From NCBI GenBank assembly GCA_031286165.1, contig JAITUU010000040.1:19584-83583 (forward strand): a stretch of 64,000 nt of DNA. The letters run 5' to 3'. The position numbers and the translations under genes are program-made. Shown here one piece after another: positions 32,774 to 41,688 of this stretch. The number at the start of each line of letters is the position of its first letter. The first letter of the stretch is position 1. Below the pieces are notes generated by a model. That model ran no database searches. It was not told where the DNA came from and saw nothing but the letters and a program-made list of their open reading frames with translations. Origin of the DNA: Bacteroidales bacterium. GTDB taxonomy: Bacteria; Bacteroidota; Bacteroidia; Bacteroidales; UBA1715.

Positions 32774-33427
32774 ATGAAAAAAGTTTTTTTATGCGTTACA
32801 ACATTGTTCTTTTGCGGTTTCTTGCAAGCCCAAAATGTAGAAGTTCACATCAATAGTTCGCAAGCAAATGCAAGCAGTAGCGATTGTGGTTACAAAATTG
32901 CAGGAGTGTGCTCGTCCGAAGATGTGGGCGGAGTAGAAACAAACATTAGTTCATATCAAATAAACTTCAAAAATTATAATGATTTTGCGGTAAATGTAGT
33001 GTATGAAATCAATGGAGACAAAATAGGTTCGTTAGTTTTGAAAGCAAATGAAAATAAGAATGTTGCTGTTTCTTATTCTCAATCGGGAAAACCAAGTGTC
33101 AAGTTGATAGTAAGAAAAAATGCTTCGGTATCTGACGATAAAATTACACTTATGGGTTATTTATACGTATTTCCCGAAGATTTAGGGCATTTTTACGCAT
33201 ATCCTGCTGCTGCCGTAAATGCTATTAACAAACGGGGAACATACGGCATTAACACATGGCGCCTACCAACACATGACGAACTAAAAATTTTAGACCAAAA
33301 TGCTCAAAAAATTAATTTAGGACATTATTGGGATTATGCAAGCCAATACGACCTTGAAAAAGGAAAATTTGAATTAGACCCTTGGAGAAAAGGGAAAAAA
33401 GTGCGTTTAGTTGCAACGGAAGAATAA
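32774..33427 (+). CDS. Secreted protein with DUF1566-like C-terminus
   Basis: The 217-residue product has a signal peptide (MKKVFLCVTTLFFCGFLQAQ). The middle resembles a small beta-sandwich (YQINFKNYNDFAVNVVYEING ... VKLIVRKNASV). The C-terminus, GINTWRLPTHDELKILDQNA ... GHYWDYASQ, recalls the 'WRLPTxxEL' motif of DUF1566/Lcl-type surface domains. Base composition is more AT-rich than most neighbours. Function unknown. It precedes the PLD-like gene by 27 bp in the same direction and may be co-transcribed. Confidence 0.65.
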   Translation: MKKVFLCVTTLFFCGFLQAQNVEVHINSSQANASSSDCGYKIAGVCSSEDVGGVETNISSYQINFKNYNDFAVNVVYEINGDKIGSLVLKANENKNVAVSYSQSGKPSVKLIVRKNASVSDDKITLMGYLYVFPEDLGHFYAYPAAAVNAINKRGTYGINTWRLPTHDELKILDQNAQKINLGHYWDYASQYDLEKGKFELDPWRKGKKVRLVATEE

Positions 33428-33454
33428 ACATCAATCAACAAAAAAATTATCATT

Positions 33455-34186
33455 ATGGCAAAATACTTGCGAACATCTTCAATTTCAGCAGAAGTAGAAA
33501 ATCTTATTCGAGATGCAAAAGAACGATTATATATTATCAGTCCTTATCTTAAATTATCGGACAATATCAAAGAACTATTTAATGACAAAGAACGAGACAA
33601 AACAGACGTGCGAATTATTTTCGGAAAACAAGAACTCAATCCCTCTGAAATGAGTTATTTGCAACAAAAAAAATATATTCGTCTTTATTTCTCAAAAAAT
33701 CTACACGCAAAATGTTATTTGAATGAAAAGAAAATGGTAATTTCTTCTATGAATTTATATGAATTTTCTCAAGTAAATAACAAAGAAATGGGAATTTTGA
33801 TAGATAGAGATGATGAAAACGACAAGAACGTTTATGAAGATGCTTGGAGAGATATTGACTCTATTTTAAACAATGCAACTGATTTTGCCTATATAGAAGT
33901 CCCAAAAGAAAATAAACAAGAAAAAGAAGTTGCAAAAAAAACAACTCAAACAAAACCAAGCACCCCCAAACAAGGATATTGCATTCGCACAGGAGTTCCA
34001 ATTCCATTCAATGTAGAAAAACCAATGAGTTACGAGGCGTATCAGCGGTGGGCAGAATATGGCAATCCCGATTATCCCGAAAAATTCTGTCATTTTTCGG
34101 GCGAGCCATCAAATGGCAAAACCAGCGTGGAACGCCCAATATTGCAGAAAAATTGGAAAGAAGCACAAAAAGTACCTGGATTTTGA
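33455..34186 (+). CDS. Phospholipase D-like domain protein
   Basis: The 243-residue protein has one HKD-type motif (LHAKCYLNEKKMVISSMNLYEFS, about residues 84-107), preceded by ISPYLKLSDNIKEL. This layout is typical of Nuc-like nucleases that work as dimers. A Lys/Thr-rich linker leads to a C-terminal segment with a possible zinc-binding set (YCIRTGVPIPF ... KFCHFSGEP). There is no signal peptide, so it is cytoplasmic. DNA cleavage in repair or defence is an inference; the lysine-rich linker suits nucleic-acid binding. Confidence 0.72.
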   Translation: MAKYLRTSSISAEVENLIRDAKERLYIISPYLKLSDNIKELFNDKERDKTDVRIIFGKQELNPSEMSYLQQKKYIRLYFSKNLHAKCYLNEKKMVISSMNLYEFSQVNNKEMGILIDRDDENDKNVYEDAWRDIDSILNNATDFAYIEVPKENKQEKEVAKKTTQTKPSTPKQGYCIRTGVPIPFNVEKPMSYEAYQRWAEYGNPDYPEKFCHFSGEPSNGKTSVERPILQKNWKEAQKVPGF

Positions 34187-34216
34187 TAATTTCCCTTTCT
34201 AAAAAATCAACCTCAA

Positions 34217-34256
34217 AAAAATCCCAAATGACTATTGCTCGTTTGGGATTTTTTTA
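34217..34256. terminator. Terminator after the PLD-like gene
   Basis: Stem AATCCCAAA with TTTGGGATT and a 14-nt loop, flanked by A- and T-runs. Works for the plus-strand genes. Confidence 0.82.
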
Positions 34257-34276
34257 TCGTTTTTCAAAAGAAATCT

Positions 34277-34356
34277 ACACTTTTTTCAAGAAATAAATGT
34301 GATTTCACAACACTTTTTTCAAGTAATAATTGCCGCATCACCACACTTTTTTCACG
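34277..34356. repeat. Three 33-bp-spaced direct repeats
   Basis: ACACTTTTTTCA occurs at 34277, 34310 and 34343, exactly 33 bp apart, with weakly similar intervening sequence. It lies between a terminator and the glyS promoter region. Confidence 0.7.
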
Positions 34357-34388
34357 GAATGTGCATTAAACTACTCTCTACGCAAAAT

Positions 34389-34425
34389 AATTTACAATTT
34401 GTAATTTACAATTTACAATTAATTG
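34389..34425. repeat. Tandem heptamer array (AATTTAC type) upstream of glyS
   Basis: AATTTAC-type copies run directly into the glyS -7 box. Same unit as the second aspS array and, on the other strand, the array at 41643-41680. Confidence 0.8.
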
Positions 34426-34433
34426 TACCTTTG
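34426..34433 (+). promoter_or_regulatory. -7 promoter box for glyS
   Basis: TACCTTTG, identical to the aspS box, 29 bp before the glyS ATG. Confidence 0.6.
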
Positions 34434-34462
34434 CACTCAAAAATTAAAAAATTACGAATACA

Positions 34463-36001
34463 ATGGCAGCAGACGATATTTTAAAAAAAATTATAGCCCA
34501 CGCAAAAGAATACGGATTTATTTTTCCTTCGAGCGAACTATATGACGGACTTGGCGCAGTATATGACTACGGGCAACTCGGCAGCGAACTCAAAAACAAC
34601 ATAAAACAATATTGGTGGAATGCCATGGTGCGCTTGCACGAAAATATTGTGGGAATTGATGCCGCAATTTTTATGCACCCCACCACATGGAAGGCAAGCG
34701 GACACGTAGATGCCTTCAACGACCCGCTCATAGACAATAAAGATTCAAAAAAACGCTATCGCGCCGATGTTTTGATAGAAGAACATCGCGAAAAAATGAA
34801 TCAAAAAATAGAAAAAGAACTCGAAAAAGGACGTAAAAAATTCGGCGACAGTTTCGATGAAGCACAAGCACGCGCCACCAATCCGAACATTCAGCGCGAG
34901 CAAGCAAAAATAGACGAACTCACGGCACGATTTGTAAAAGCATTGGAAGCATCAAATTTGGAAGAATTGCGCCAAATTATTATAGACAATGGCATAGTGT
35001 GCCCTGTATCGGGCACGGCAAATTGGTCGGACGTGCGCCAATTCAACTTAATGTTTGAAACCAAACTCGGCGCAACTGCCGAAGGAGCAAGCACTATTTA
35101 CCTGCGCCCCGAAACAGCACAAGGAATTTTTGTAAATTACCTGAATGTGCAAAAAACCGGTCGCATGAAAATTCCTTTCGGTATTGCACAAATAGGAAAA
35201 GCATTTCGCAATGAAATAGTTGCGCGACAATTTATATTCCGCATGCGCGAATTTGAACAAATGGAAATGCAGTTTTTTGTACGTCCCGGCAGCGAAATGG
35301 AGTGGTTCTACAAATGGAAGGAAGCACGTTTACAGTGGCACAAAGCACTTGGTTTCGGCGATAGCAATTACCGCTATCACGACCACGAAAAACTTGCGCA
35401 CTACGCCAACGCCGCCTGCGACATTGAGTTCAATTTCCCTATGGGTTTCAAAGAATTAGAAGGTATTCACTCTCGTACCGATTTCGATTTGAGCCAACAT
35501 CAACAGTTTTCGGGCAAAAAAATTACCTATTTCGACCCGGAATTGAACGAAAGTTACGTGCCATACGTGGTGGAAACTTCGGTAGGATTGGATAGAACCT
35601 TCCTTGCGGTGCTTTCAAAATCGTACCACGAAGAACAACTTGATAACGAAACTCGTGTAGTTTTGCGCATTCCGGCAGCACTTGCACCTATCAAAGTGGC
35701 TGTTCTACCGTTAGTAAAAAAAGACGGTTTGCCCGAAGTGGCGCGTGAAATTATGAAGGAATTATCCTTCCAATTCAACTGTCAATACGATGAAAAAGAT
35801 TCGATAGGAAAACGCTATCGCCGTCAAGATGCCATAGGAACGCCATTTTGCATTACCATAGACCACGAAACACTTACCGACCAATGCGTTACCATTCGCG
35901 ACCGCGACACCATGCAACAGGAACGTGTGGCAATTTCAACACTCGCAGGCATTATCGACAGCAAAGTTTCTATGAATAATTTACTCAAGCAACTATTATA
36001 A
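34463..36001 (+). CDS. glyS: Glycine--tRNA ligase
   Basis: The 512-residue protein is a dimeric (alpha2) class II GlyRS, the type shared with archaea and eukaryotes. It starts ADDILKKIIAHAKEYGFIFPSSELY. Motif 2 lies in AQIGKAFRNEIVARQFIFRMREFEQMEMQFF, motif 3 in VVETSVGLDRTFLAVL, and the anticodon-binding domain at the end (IKVAVLPLVKKDGLPEVA ... SKVSMNNLLKQLL). It charges tRNA-Gly with glycine. It is a single gene preceded by its own promoter and repeat array. Confidence 0.96.
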   Translation: MAADDILKKIIAHAKEYGFIFPSSELYDGLGAVYDYGQLGSELKNNIKQYWWNAMVRLHENIVGIDAAIFMHPTTWKASGHVDAFNDPLIDNKDSKKRYRADVLIEEHREKMNQKIEKELEKGRKKFGDSFDEAQARATNPNIQREQAKIDELTARFVKALEASNLEELRQIIIDNGIVCPVSGTANWSDVRQFNLMFETKLGATAEGASTIYLRPETAQGIFVNYLNVQKTGRMKIPFGIAQIGKAFRNEIVARQFIFRMREFEQMEMQFFVRPGSEMEWFYKWKEARLQWHKALGFGDSNYRYHDHEKLAHYANAACDIEFNFPMGFKELEGIHSRTDFDLSQHQQFSGKKITYFDPELNESYVPYVVETSVGLDRTFLAVLSKSYHEEQLDNETRVVLRIPAALAPIKVAVLPLVKKDGLPEVAREIMKELSFQFNCQYDEKDSIGKRYRRQDAIGTPFCITIDHETLTDQCVTIRDRDTMQQERVAISTLAGIIDSKVSMNNLLKQLL

Positions 36002-36108
36002 GTCGGCACGTCCACAAGTTGATAAGTCAAATAAACATACAGACTTTTAGACTTGCGAACTTATGGACTTATGGACTTATGGACTTTTAAACTTACCGAC
36101 TTTTACAG

Positions 36109-36993
36109 ATGAAACAGCGTTCGGCACACAACTCAATGATACAATGGCGTTTGGCTACGTCATACACATCTTCGCTCATTAGCATAGCGTTGGTGCTTTT
36201 TGTATTGAGTGTAACGGGCTTAATTCTCATGAGCGAACATCGTATTTCCAATCACATAAAAGAAAGTGTGAGTTTGACCATTTTTCTAAAAACCGATGTA
36301 AACGAGGCAAATCAAATAGCATTTCGCAAAAAAATTGATGCCCACGATATGGTGAAATCCACCGAATATGTGAGCGAAGAACAAGCAAACGAACGCTTAG
36401 CGGAAACGCTGGGCAAAGATTTTTTGGATTTAGCCGATGGCAATCCGGTGCCGCCGAGTATAGAAATTCGCTTATACAGCGAATACGCCACTGCCGAAAA
36501 TTTTTCCGCGCTTGAAGAAGAATTTAAAACCGAAGAAAGTGTAGATTCTATTCACTACAACAAAGAAAATGTGGCGAATTTGAGTAAAACCATTCAGCAA
36601 ATTAGTTATATATTGCTATTACTGAGCGCATTACTCTTTATTATTTCCACCGTACTTATTCACAATACCATTCGCCTGCGAGTATATTCCAAGCGATTTA
36701 TTATACGCACCATGCAACTTGTGGGGGCAACCAATTCCTACATTCGTTCGCCGTTTATTGCACGCGGAGCAATTCAGGGAATGTTGAGCGCACTCATTGC
36801 CATAGGGCTTTTGAGCGGAATTTTGTATTTTTTACAAAAAAATGTAAAAGAATTTGTCAATTTCCTTGACTTTGAGTTGCTCGGTATATTATTTTTGTCG
36901 CTCATAATTGTGGGAATAGTACTTTCGGTAATTGCCACGTTTTTTGCAGTCAATAAATTTTTACGCATAGATAAAGACGATTTATACATATAA
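36109..36993 (+). CDS. ftsX: Cell division protein FtsX
   Basis: The 294-residue inner-membrane protein starts with one transmembrane helix (about 24-46). It has an extracellular domain with SLTIFLKTDVNEANQIAF and VDSIHYNKENVANLSKTIQ, then three more helices including RTMQLVGATNSYIRSPFIARGAIQGMLSALI, the FtsX/permease core. FtsX works with FtsE to activate cell-wall hydrolases in division. It heads the ftsX-DUF3098-uppP-truB-queA set. The 108 bp upstream hold 8-bp TTATGGAC repeats. Confidence 0.92.
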   Translation: MKQRSAHNSMIQWRLATSYTSSLISIALVLFVLSVTGLILMSEHRISNHIKESVSLTIFLKTDVNEANQIAFRKKIDAHDMVKSTEYVSEEQANERLAETLGKDFLDLADGNPVPPSIEIRLYSEYATAENFSALEEEFKTEESVDSIHYNKENVANLSKTIQQISYILLLLSALLFIISTVLIHNTIRLRVYSKRFIIRTMQLVGATNSYIRSPFIARGAIQGMLSALIAIGLLSGILYFLQKNVKEFVNFLDFELLGILFLSLIIVGIVLSVIATFFAVNKFLRIDKDDLYI

Positions 36994-37008
36994 TAATACA
37001 TCACAAAC

Positions 37009-37293
37009 ATGAACAACGAATTTACACTATCACGAGGAAATTACATACTGCTTGCTATAGGCACAGTAATTATTATTGTAGGATTTTTACTCATGTCGGG
37101 CGGTGGTATTCCCCTCGATACTCCCGATGCGTTTTTCCCCAACGATGACCCCACGCAAACGCCGCTACTTTTCGTAGCACGCCGCATTACCGTAGCTCCG
37201 CTCATGGTAATTTTCGGCTTTGCCTTCGTTATTTTTGCTATTATGGCAAATCCCGAAGCAGGATATATGAAAAAACTTTTTGGAAACAAATAA
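37009..37293 (+). CDS. DUF3098 membrane protein
   Basis: The 94-residue protein has two transmembrane helices (LLAIGTVIIIVGFLLMSGG and PLMVIFGFAFVIFAIMA) separated by the short outer loop DTPDAFFPNDDP. DUF3098 proteins occur almost only in Bacteroidota, between ftsX and uppP as here, 15 bp after ftsX. A role in division or envelope lipid turnover is inferred from position only. Confidence 0.9.
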   Translation: MNNEFTLSRGNYILLAIGTVIIIVGFLLMSGGGIPLDTPDAFFPNDDPTQTPLLFVARRITVAPLMVIFGFAFVIFAIMANPEAGYMKKLFGNK

Positions 37294-37377
37294 CGTACAA
37301 TATCAAGAACAAAGTATTGGGTATTAGGTATCAAGTACTTGACACTTGGCACTAACTACTCACTACTCACTACTAAT

Positions 37378-38172
37378 ATGACCTTATTTCAATCAATTAT
37401 TATAGCCATAGTGGAAGGAATCACGGAATTTTTACCCGTTTCGAGTACCGGACACATGATTTTGGCAGAAGGATTTTTGGGCGTACAAAGCAATGATTTT
37501 GTAAAAGCCTTCACCGTAATCATTCAATTTGGCGCAATACTTTCGGTATTAGTGCTCTATTGGAAGCGATTTTTACAATCGCTCGAATTTTATTACAAAC
37601 TCCTTGTGGCATTCATTCCTGCTGCGGTATTGGGATTTTTATTCAGCGACAAAATTGATATGCTGCTCGAAAGCGTGTGGGTGGTGGCACTCATGCTCAT
37701 AGTAGGCGGTGTGTTCATGCTCTTTGTAGATTCGTGGTTTACCCATGCCGAAGAAGGCGAGCCGCCGCTGAATTACAAACGCGCTTTCCGCATAGGGCTG
37801 GCACAATGCATTGCCATGATTCCGGGTGTTTCGCGTTCTATGGCAACTATTGTGGGCGGTATGGCACAAGGGCTAAGCCGCAAAACAGCCGCAGAATTTT
37901 CCTTCTTTTTGGCTGTGCCCACTATGGCAGCCGCTACCGGATATAAATTGCTGAAACTTGTAATGGACGATAGCAGCCGCGAACTTTTGGCTGCAAACGT
38001 TACCCCACTCATTGTGGGCAATATTGTGGCATTTGCAGTGGCAATGGCGGCTATCAAATTTTTTATAGGATTTCTCACAAAATACGGATTCAAAGCCTTC
38101 GGATACTACCGCATTGCTGCCGGAAGCCTTATTTTAATGCTACTGGGCAGCGGTTACGAATTAACCATATAA
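37378..38172 (+). CDS. uppP: Undecaprenyl-diphosphatase
   Basis: The 264-residue integral membrane enzyme (BacA/UppP) removes a phosphate from undecaprenyl diphosphate to recycle the lipid carrier of cell-wall synthesis. Both active-site motifs are present: [17 protein letters not shown] near the N-terminus and [22 protein letters not shown] in the middle. The start is the ATG at 37378; a 13-codon extension lies in ACTCACT-type heptamer repeats. Confidence 0.95.
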   Translation: MTLFQSIIIAIVEGITEFLPVSSTGHMILAEGFLGVQSNDFVKAFTVIIQFGAILSVLVLYWKRFLQSLEFYYKLLVAFIPAAVLGFLFSDKIDMLLESVWVVALMLIVGGVFMLFVDSWFTHAEEGEPPLNYKRAFRIGLAQCIAMIPGVSRSMATIVGGMAQGLSRKTAAEFSFFLAVPTMAAATGYKLLKLVMDDSSRELLAANVTPLIVGNIVAFAVAMAAIKFFIGFLTKYGFKAFGYYRIAAGSLILMLLGSGYELTI

Positions 38173-38189
38173 TGAATAGGTATTGAATT

Positions 38190-38930
38190 TTGACAATAAC
38201 AAACGCCATAACGCAACTTCCCGCCAACTTCGATTTCTCGCAAGGACACGTATTGCTTATCAATAAAGACCTGCGCTGGACATCTTTCGATGTAGTGAAT
38301 AAAGTGCGCTATTTGATAAAACAATATGCCGGCATCAAAAAAATAAAAGTAGGGCACGGCGGCACGCTCGACCCTCTTGCCTCCGGAGTATTGGTAGTGG
38401 GAATAGGAAAAGAAACCAAAAATTTGGCGAATTACCAAAACGAAGCAAAAGAATACATTGCCGAAATTACCTTTGGAGCAATTACCGCTTCCTACGATTT
38501 GGAAACACCGCCCGAAGGCAATTTTGAAACCGCGCACATTAGCGCAGAAAGCATTCAAAACACGTTGCGCGAGCACTTTACCGGAACTATTCAACAAACA
38601 CCACCCATATTTTCGGCAAAGAGCATAAACGGACAACGAGCCTACGTGGCAGCACGCAATGGAGAGGATATTTCTATGAAATCACAAGAAATTACGATAT
38701 ATAACGCTGAATTACTTGACTTTGCCGAAAAAAAAGCGTATATTCGCATCGCCTGCTCAAAGGGCACCTATATTCGCTCCATTGCTCACGATTTGGGCGT
38801 GCAATTACAAAGCGGTGCCTACCTTTCGGCACTCACACGCACTAAAAGCGGCGGTTTTTCCGTTGAAGAATGTATGACGATTGAAGAATTTAAAACAATA
38901 ATAAAAAGCCCCCACCCCACGGAGGACTAA
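38190..38930 (+). CDS. truB: tRNA pseudouridine(55) synthase TruB
   Basis: The 246-residue enzyme isomerises U55 of tRNA. The catalytic Asp is in KVGHGGTLDPLASGVLVVG. Other motifs are ITFGAITASYDLETPPEG and KGTYIRSIAHDLG. No ATG fits the homologous N-terminus: an in-frame TGA lies two codons before a TTG at 38190, which I take as start (ATT at 38187 is the alternative). The last residues (KSPHPTED) are encoded in a dispersed GC-rich repeat, so the natural C-terminus may have been altered by it. Confidence 0.93.
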   Translation: MTITNAITQLPANFDFSQGHVLLINKDLRWTSFDVVNKVRYLIKQYAGIKKIKVGHGGTLDPLASGVLVVGIGKETKNLANYQNEAKEYIAEITFGAITASYDLETPPEGNFETAHISAESIQNTLREHFTGTIQQTPPIFSAKSINGQRAYVAARNGEDISMKSQEITIYNAELLDFAEKKAYIRIACSKGTYIRSIAHDLGVQLQSGAYLSALTRTKSGGFSVEECMTIEEFKTIIKSPHPTED

Positions 38931-38980
38931 AAACGATTAAAAACTGTTCCCAAGCCCCCCAATGGAAGATTTAGGGGGCG
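38906..38980. repeat. GC-rich dispersed repeat (CCCCCAATGGAAGATTTAGG type)
   Basis: AGCCCCCACCCC and AAGCCCCCCAATGG...AGGGGGCG form a C-rich/G-rich inverted pair. It covers the truB 3' end and the gap to queA. A related C-rich word (AGCCCCTCCCCAGCCTGCCC) lies at 6920-6940 before the M14 gene. Confidence 0.55.
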
Positions 38981-39020
38981 TAACACCGAAACACTAATTA
39001 CTAATCCCTAATCACTGAGT

Positions 39021-40079
39021 ATGAAACTATCACAATTCAAACTAAAACTTCCCACCGAACAAATTGCACTCTATCCTGCACCAAATCGAGAAGAATCGCG
39101 CCTTTTGGTACTCAATGCAAAAACAGGCGAAATTGAACATCGCATTTTCAACGATATTTTGGAATATTTCGATGATAAAGACGTACTCATACTCAACGAT
39201 ACCCAAGTGTTTCCGGCACGGCTCTATGGCAATAAAGAACGCACCGGTGCTCGCATAGAAGTATTTTTACTGCGTGAACTCAATGAAGAACAACGATTGT
39301 GGGACGTGTTGGTGGACCCTGCGCGAAAAATTCGCATAGGAAACAAACTCTATTTCGGTGAAAATGAAGAACTTGTAGCCGAAGTGATAGATAACACCAC
39401 TTCACGCGGGCGTACTATTCGCTTTTTGTGCGAAAAAGAACACTCAGAATTTAAACGAGTACTATTTTCTTTGGGGCAAACACCCCTACCCGAACACATA
39501 AAAAGTGCCCGTAGTGTGGACGAAAACGATTGCGAACGATTTCAAACCATTTTCGCAAAAAATGAAGGTGCCGTTTCGGTGCCCGCTGCAGGATTGCATT
39601 TCAGCAAAAATTTGATTAAACGATTGGAAATCAAAGGTGTGGACTTGGCATATTTAACACTGCACATGGGTTTGGGCAATTTTACCAACGTGGAAGTAGA
39701 AGACCTTACCAAACACAAAATTGATTCGGAACGTATGATAATTCCCGAAACAATGACCGAAATAGTGAATACCGCAAAAGAAAATAGAAACAACGTATTT
39801 GCCTGTGGTACAACGGTTTTACGTGCCATAGAATCGTCTGTTTCCACCAGCGGATTTTTGAAACCCTACGATGGCTGGACCAATAAATTCATATTTCCAC
39901 CCTACGATTTCAGTATTGCAAATCGCTTAATATCGAATTTTCATCTTTCGCAATCCACACTGCTTATGATGGTGGCTGCTTTCGGCGGCTACGATGTAGT
40001 GATGGAAACCTATCGCACTGCCATAAAAGAAGGTTACCGATTTGGAACCTACGGCGATGCAATGTTGATTTTGAAATAA
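39021..40079 (+). CDS. queA: tRNA preQ1(34) S-adenosylmethionine ribosyltransferase-isomerase
   Basis: The 352-residue enzyme moves the ribosyl part of S-adenosylmethionine onto preQ1 in tRNA, making epoxyqueuosine. Motifs: [76 protein letters not shown] and the C-terminal [18 protein letters not shown]. It starts at the ATG at 39021 and ends 9 bp before the next gene. Confidence 0.96.
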   Translation: MKLSQFKLKLPTEQIALYPAPNREESRLLVLNAKTGEIEHRIFNDILEYFDDKDVLILNDTQVFPARLYGNKERTGARIEVFLLRELNEEQRLWDVLVDPARKIRIGNKLYFGENEELVAEVIDNTTSRGRTIRFLCEKEHSEFKRVLFSLGQTPLPEHIKSARSVDENDCERFQTIFAKNEGAVSVPAAGLHFSKNLIKRLEIKGVDLAYLTLHMGLGNFTNVEVEDLTKHKIDSERMIIPETMTEIVNTAKENRNNVFACGTTVLRAIESSVSTSGFLKPYDGWTNKFIFPPYDFSIANRLISNFHLSQSTLLMMVAAFGGYDVVMETYRTAIKEGYRFGTYGDAMLILK

Positions 40080-40088
40080 CAAGAATTT

Positions 40089-40601
40089 ATGAGCGAACAA
40101 AGCGTTTCACTTGCCGACATTCAAAAAATTTTCAGTTCCGGGAATGTGGAACTGATATTGCAATCACTCGAACACATTCGCGAAGTGGGCAATGAGCAGA
40201 TTTTTGATTTTTTGATTCAGCAACTTGCCGCAAACCAAAATGCGGATATTCAGCGAGCAATTTCTGCCTGCTTAGCCGATGTACACAATCCTCACTGCGC
40301 TCCTATTTTGGTAAAATATGTGCAAAATCCCGACTTTGCAGCCCACAAATCCGTACTTTTTTCCATCGCGTGGCAAAGTGCGTTAGATTTTTCGGAACTC
40401 GCCGAATTTGCAGTAGAAAGTATTTGTAATGACGATTTTGCTACGGCTTTCGAGGCACACACCTTGCTCGAACACATAAGCCCGGCACTTTTGCCGGAAC
40501 AAAAACAAGCATATACGCAGCAATTTGAAACCGCACTGCAACACTGCACCGATACTCAAAAAGAATTTTTGCTCCGCAGCAGTATTGACGTATTGAATTG
40601 A
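40089..40601 (+). CDS. Hypothetical alpha-helical (HEAT-like) protein
   Basis: The 170-residue product looks wholly helical with a regular rise of helix pairs (NVELILQSLEHIREVGNEQIFDFLIQQLA, ADIQRAISACLADVHNPHCAPILVKYV, FATAFEAHTLLEHISPALLP). This fits a short HEAT-type solenoid used for protein binding. No signal peptide. It follows queA by 9 bp and is probably the last gene of the operon. I do not recognise a named family. Confidence 0.75.
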   Translation: MSEQSVSLADIQKIFSSGNVELILQSLEHIREVGNEQIFDFLIQQLAANQNADIQRAISACLADVHNPHCAPILVKYVQNPDFAAHKSVLFSIAWQSALDFSELAEFAVESICNDDFATAFEAHTLLEHISPALLPEQKQAYTQQFETALQHCTDTQKEFLLRSSIDVLN

Positions 40602-40621
40602 GAATCTCCTCAATTCGCATG

Positions 40622-40725
40622 AGATTGCTGTGTACCTCGCAATGACGTATAAAAGGAATGACGAGCAAAAAAGCGTCATTACCTTCGGTGAGGGCTTCGC
40701 CGTTGCGAACGCAGTGAAGCAATCT
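40622..40725. repeat. MITE-like inverted repeat element
   Basis: Arms AGATTGCT and AGCAATCT enclose a 104-bp element with GCAATGACG and the core CATTACCTTCGGTGAGGGCT. It fills the space between two convergent genes. Related to 29623-29708 and, in part, 17047-17073 and 61558-61587. Confidence 0.82.
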
Positions 40726-40742
40726 AAAAAATCGCTATGCGA

Positions 40743-41609
40743 TTAAAAATTCGAGAATCGCCCTATAACGCCGAGAGGTAGTTTTTTATTGAAAGCATCG
40801 TTCAAATACAATTCCCCGATTTCTTTGGGTGCTTTGAAATTGCCAAAAATTCCGTTCAGTAAATTTTCTATGATAAACGCCGAAAATCCCAACGAATAGG
40901 TATTGAGAATAAAAAAATGCGTATGTGGGTCTAAAATTTGTGCCACATCTTTGAGCAGCGCGTTCAGGTCGCGTTCCAATTTCCAATCTTCGCCGTTGGT
41001 ACCGCGCCCAAAAGCCGGCGGGTCCATAATAATGCCGTTGTAGGTATTGCCACGTTTTATTTCGCGACTTACAAATTTCCGCGCATCTTCTATAATCCAG
41101 CGAATATTATCGCTTCCCGAAGATTCCATATTGTGGCGTGTCCATTGCACCACTTGTTTAATGGCATCTAAGTGGGTAACATCGGCACCGGCTTTGCGTG
41201 CAGCCACCGATGCTATGCCCGTGTAGCCGAATAAATTCAGCACTTTCAGCCCTTTGCGTTTTGAGCATTTTTCGTGAATATAATCCCAATTCACCGCTTG
41301 TTCGGGGAAAATTCCCACGTGCTTAAACGCCGTAAATCGCAGATTACACGTAAGTTGCAATTTTTTATACTGAATTTGCCACGTGTCGGGAATTTGTTTA
41401 TGCTTCACCCACTCGCCGCTATTGCTCGATTTTGCTACAAAGGTAATAGTGGCGCGTTTTTGCCACTCATTCTCACTCAGCGTTTTATCCCACACGGCTT
41501 GCGGTTCGGGGCGAATGGTAACAACCGTTCCAAATCGTTCCAATTTTTCAAAATTACCAGAGTCAATCAACTCATAGTCAGTCCAATGGGCGGGGGTAAG
41601 ATAGAGCAC
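40743..41609 (-). CDS. Class I SAM-dependent (RlmI-like) methyltransferase
   Basis: The 288-residue enzyme has the SAM-binding loop VLNLFGYTGIASVAARKAGADVTHLDA and the catalytic-region motif GIIMDPPAFGRG. Its N-terminal part (FGTVVTIRPEPQAVW) is beta-rich, without a recognisable PUA domain. Related proteins methylate cytosine in 23S rRNA or act as uncharacterised rRNA methyltransferases; target not proven. A TACTTTTG box and repeat array lie 25 bp upstream. Confidence 0.85.
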   Translation of the reverse strand: MLYLTPAHWTDYELIDSGNFEKLERFGTVVTIRPEPQAVWDKTLSENEWQKRATITFVAKSSNSGEWVKHKQIPDTWQIQYKKLQLTCNLRFTAFKHVGIFPEQAVNWDYIHEKCSKRKGLKVLNLFGYTGIASVAARKAGADVTHLDAIKQVVQWTRHNMESSGSDNIRWIIEDARKFVSREIKRGNTYNGIIMDPPAFGRGTNGEDWKLERDLNALLKDVAQILDPHTHFFILNTYSLGFSAFIIENLLNGIFGNFKAPKEIGELYLNDAFNKKLPLGVIGRFSNF

Positions 41610-41633
41610 AATTCGTTTTTTTTAAGTATTTCA

Positions 41634-41641
41634 CAAAAGTA
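41634..41641 (-). promoter_or_regulatory. -7 promoter box for the methyltransferase gene
   Basis: TACTTTTG follows an AATTTAC array (41643-41680) on the minus strand and precedes the ATG by 24 bp. Confidence 0.6.
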
Positions 41642-41642
41642 C

Positions 41643-41680
41643 AATTAATTGTAAATTGTAAATTGTAAATTGTAAATTAT
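41643..41680. repeat. Tandem heptamer array (AATTTAC type) upstream of the methyltransferase gene
   Basis: Four to five copies of the unit that also precedes aspS and glyS, here on the opposite strand. It ends next to the -7 box. Confidence 0.88.
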
Positions 41681-41688
41681 TTTGTTTT

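Noticed and set aside
34277..34356. Possible short CRISPR array with 33-bp period
   Set aside because: The repeated part is only about 12-14 bp, there are three copies, and no cas genes are nearby.
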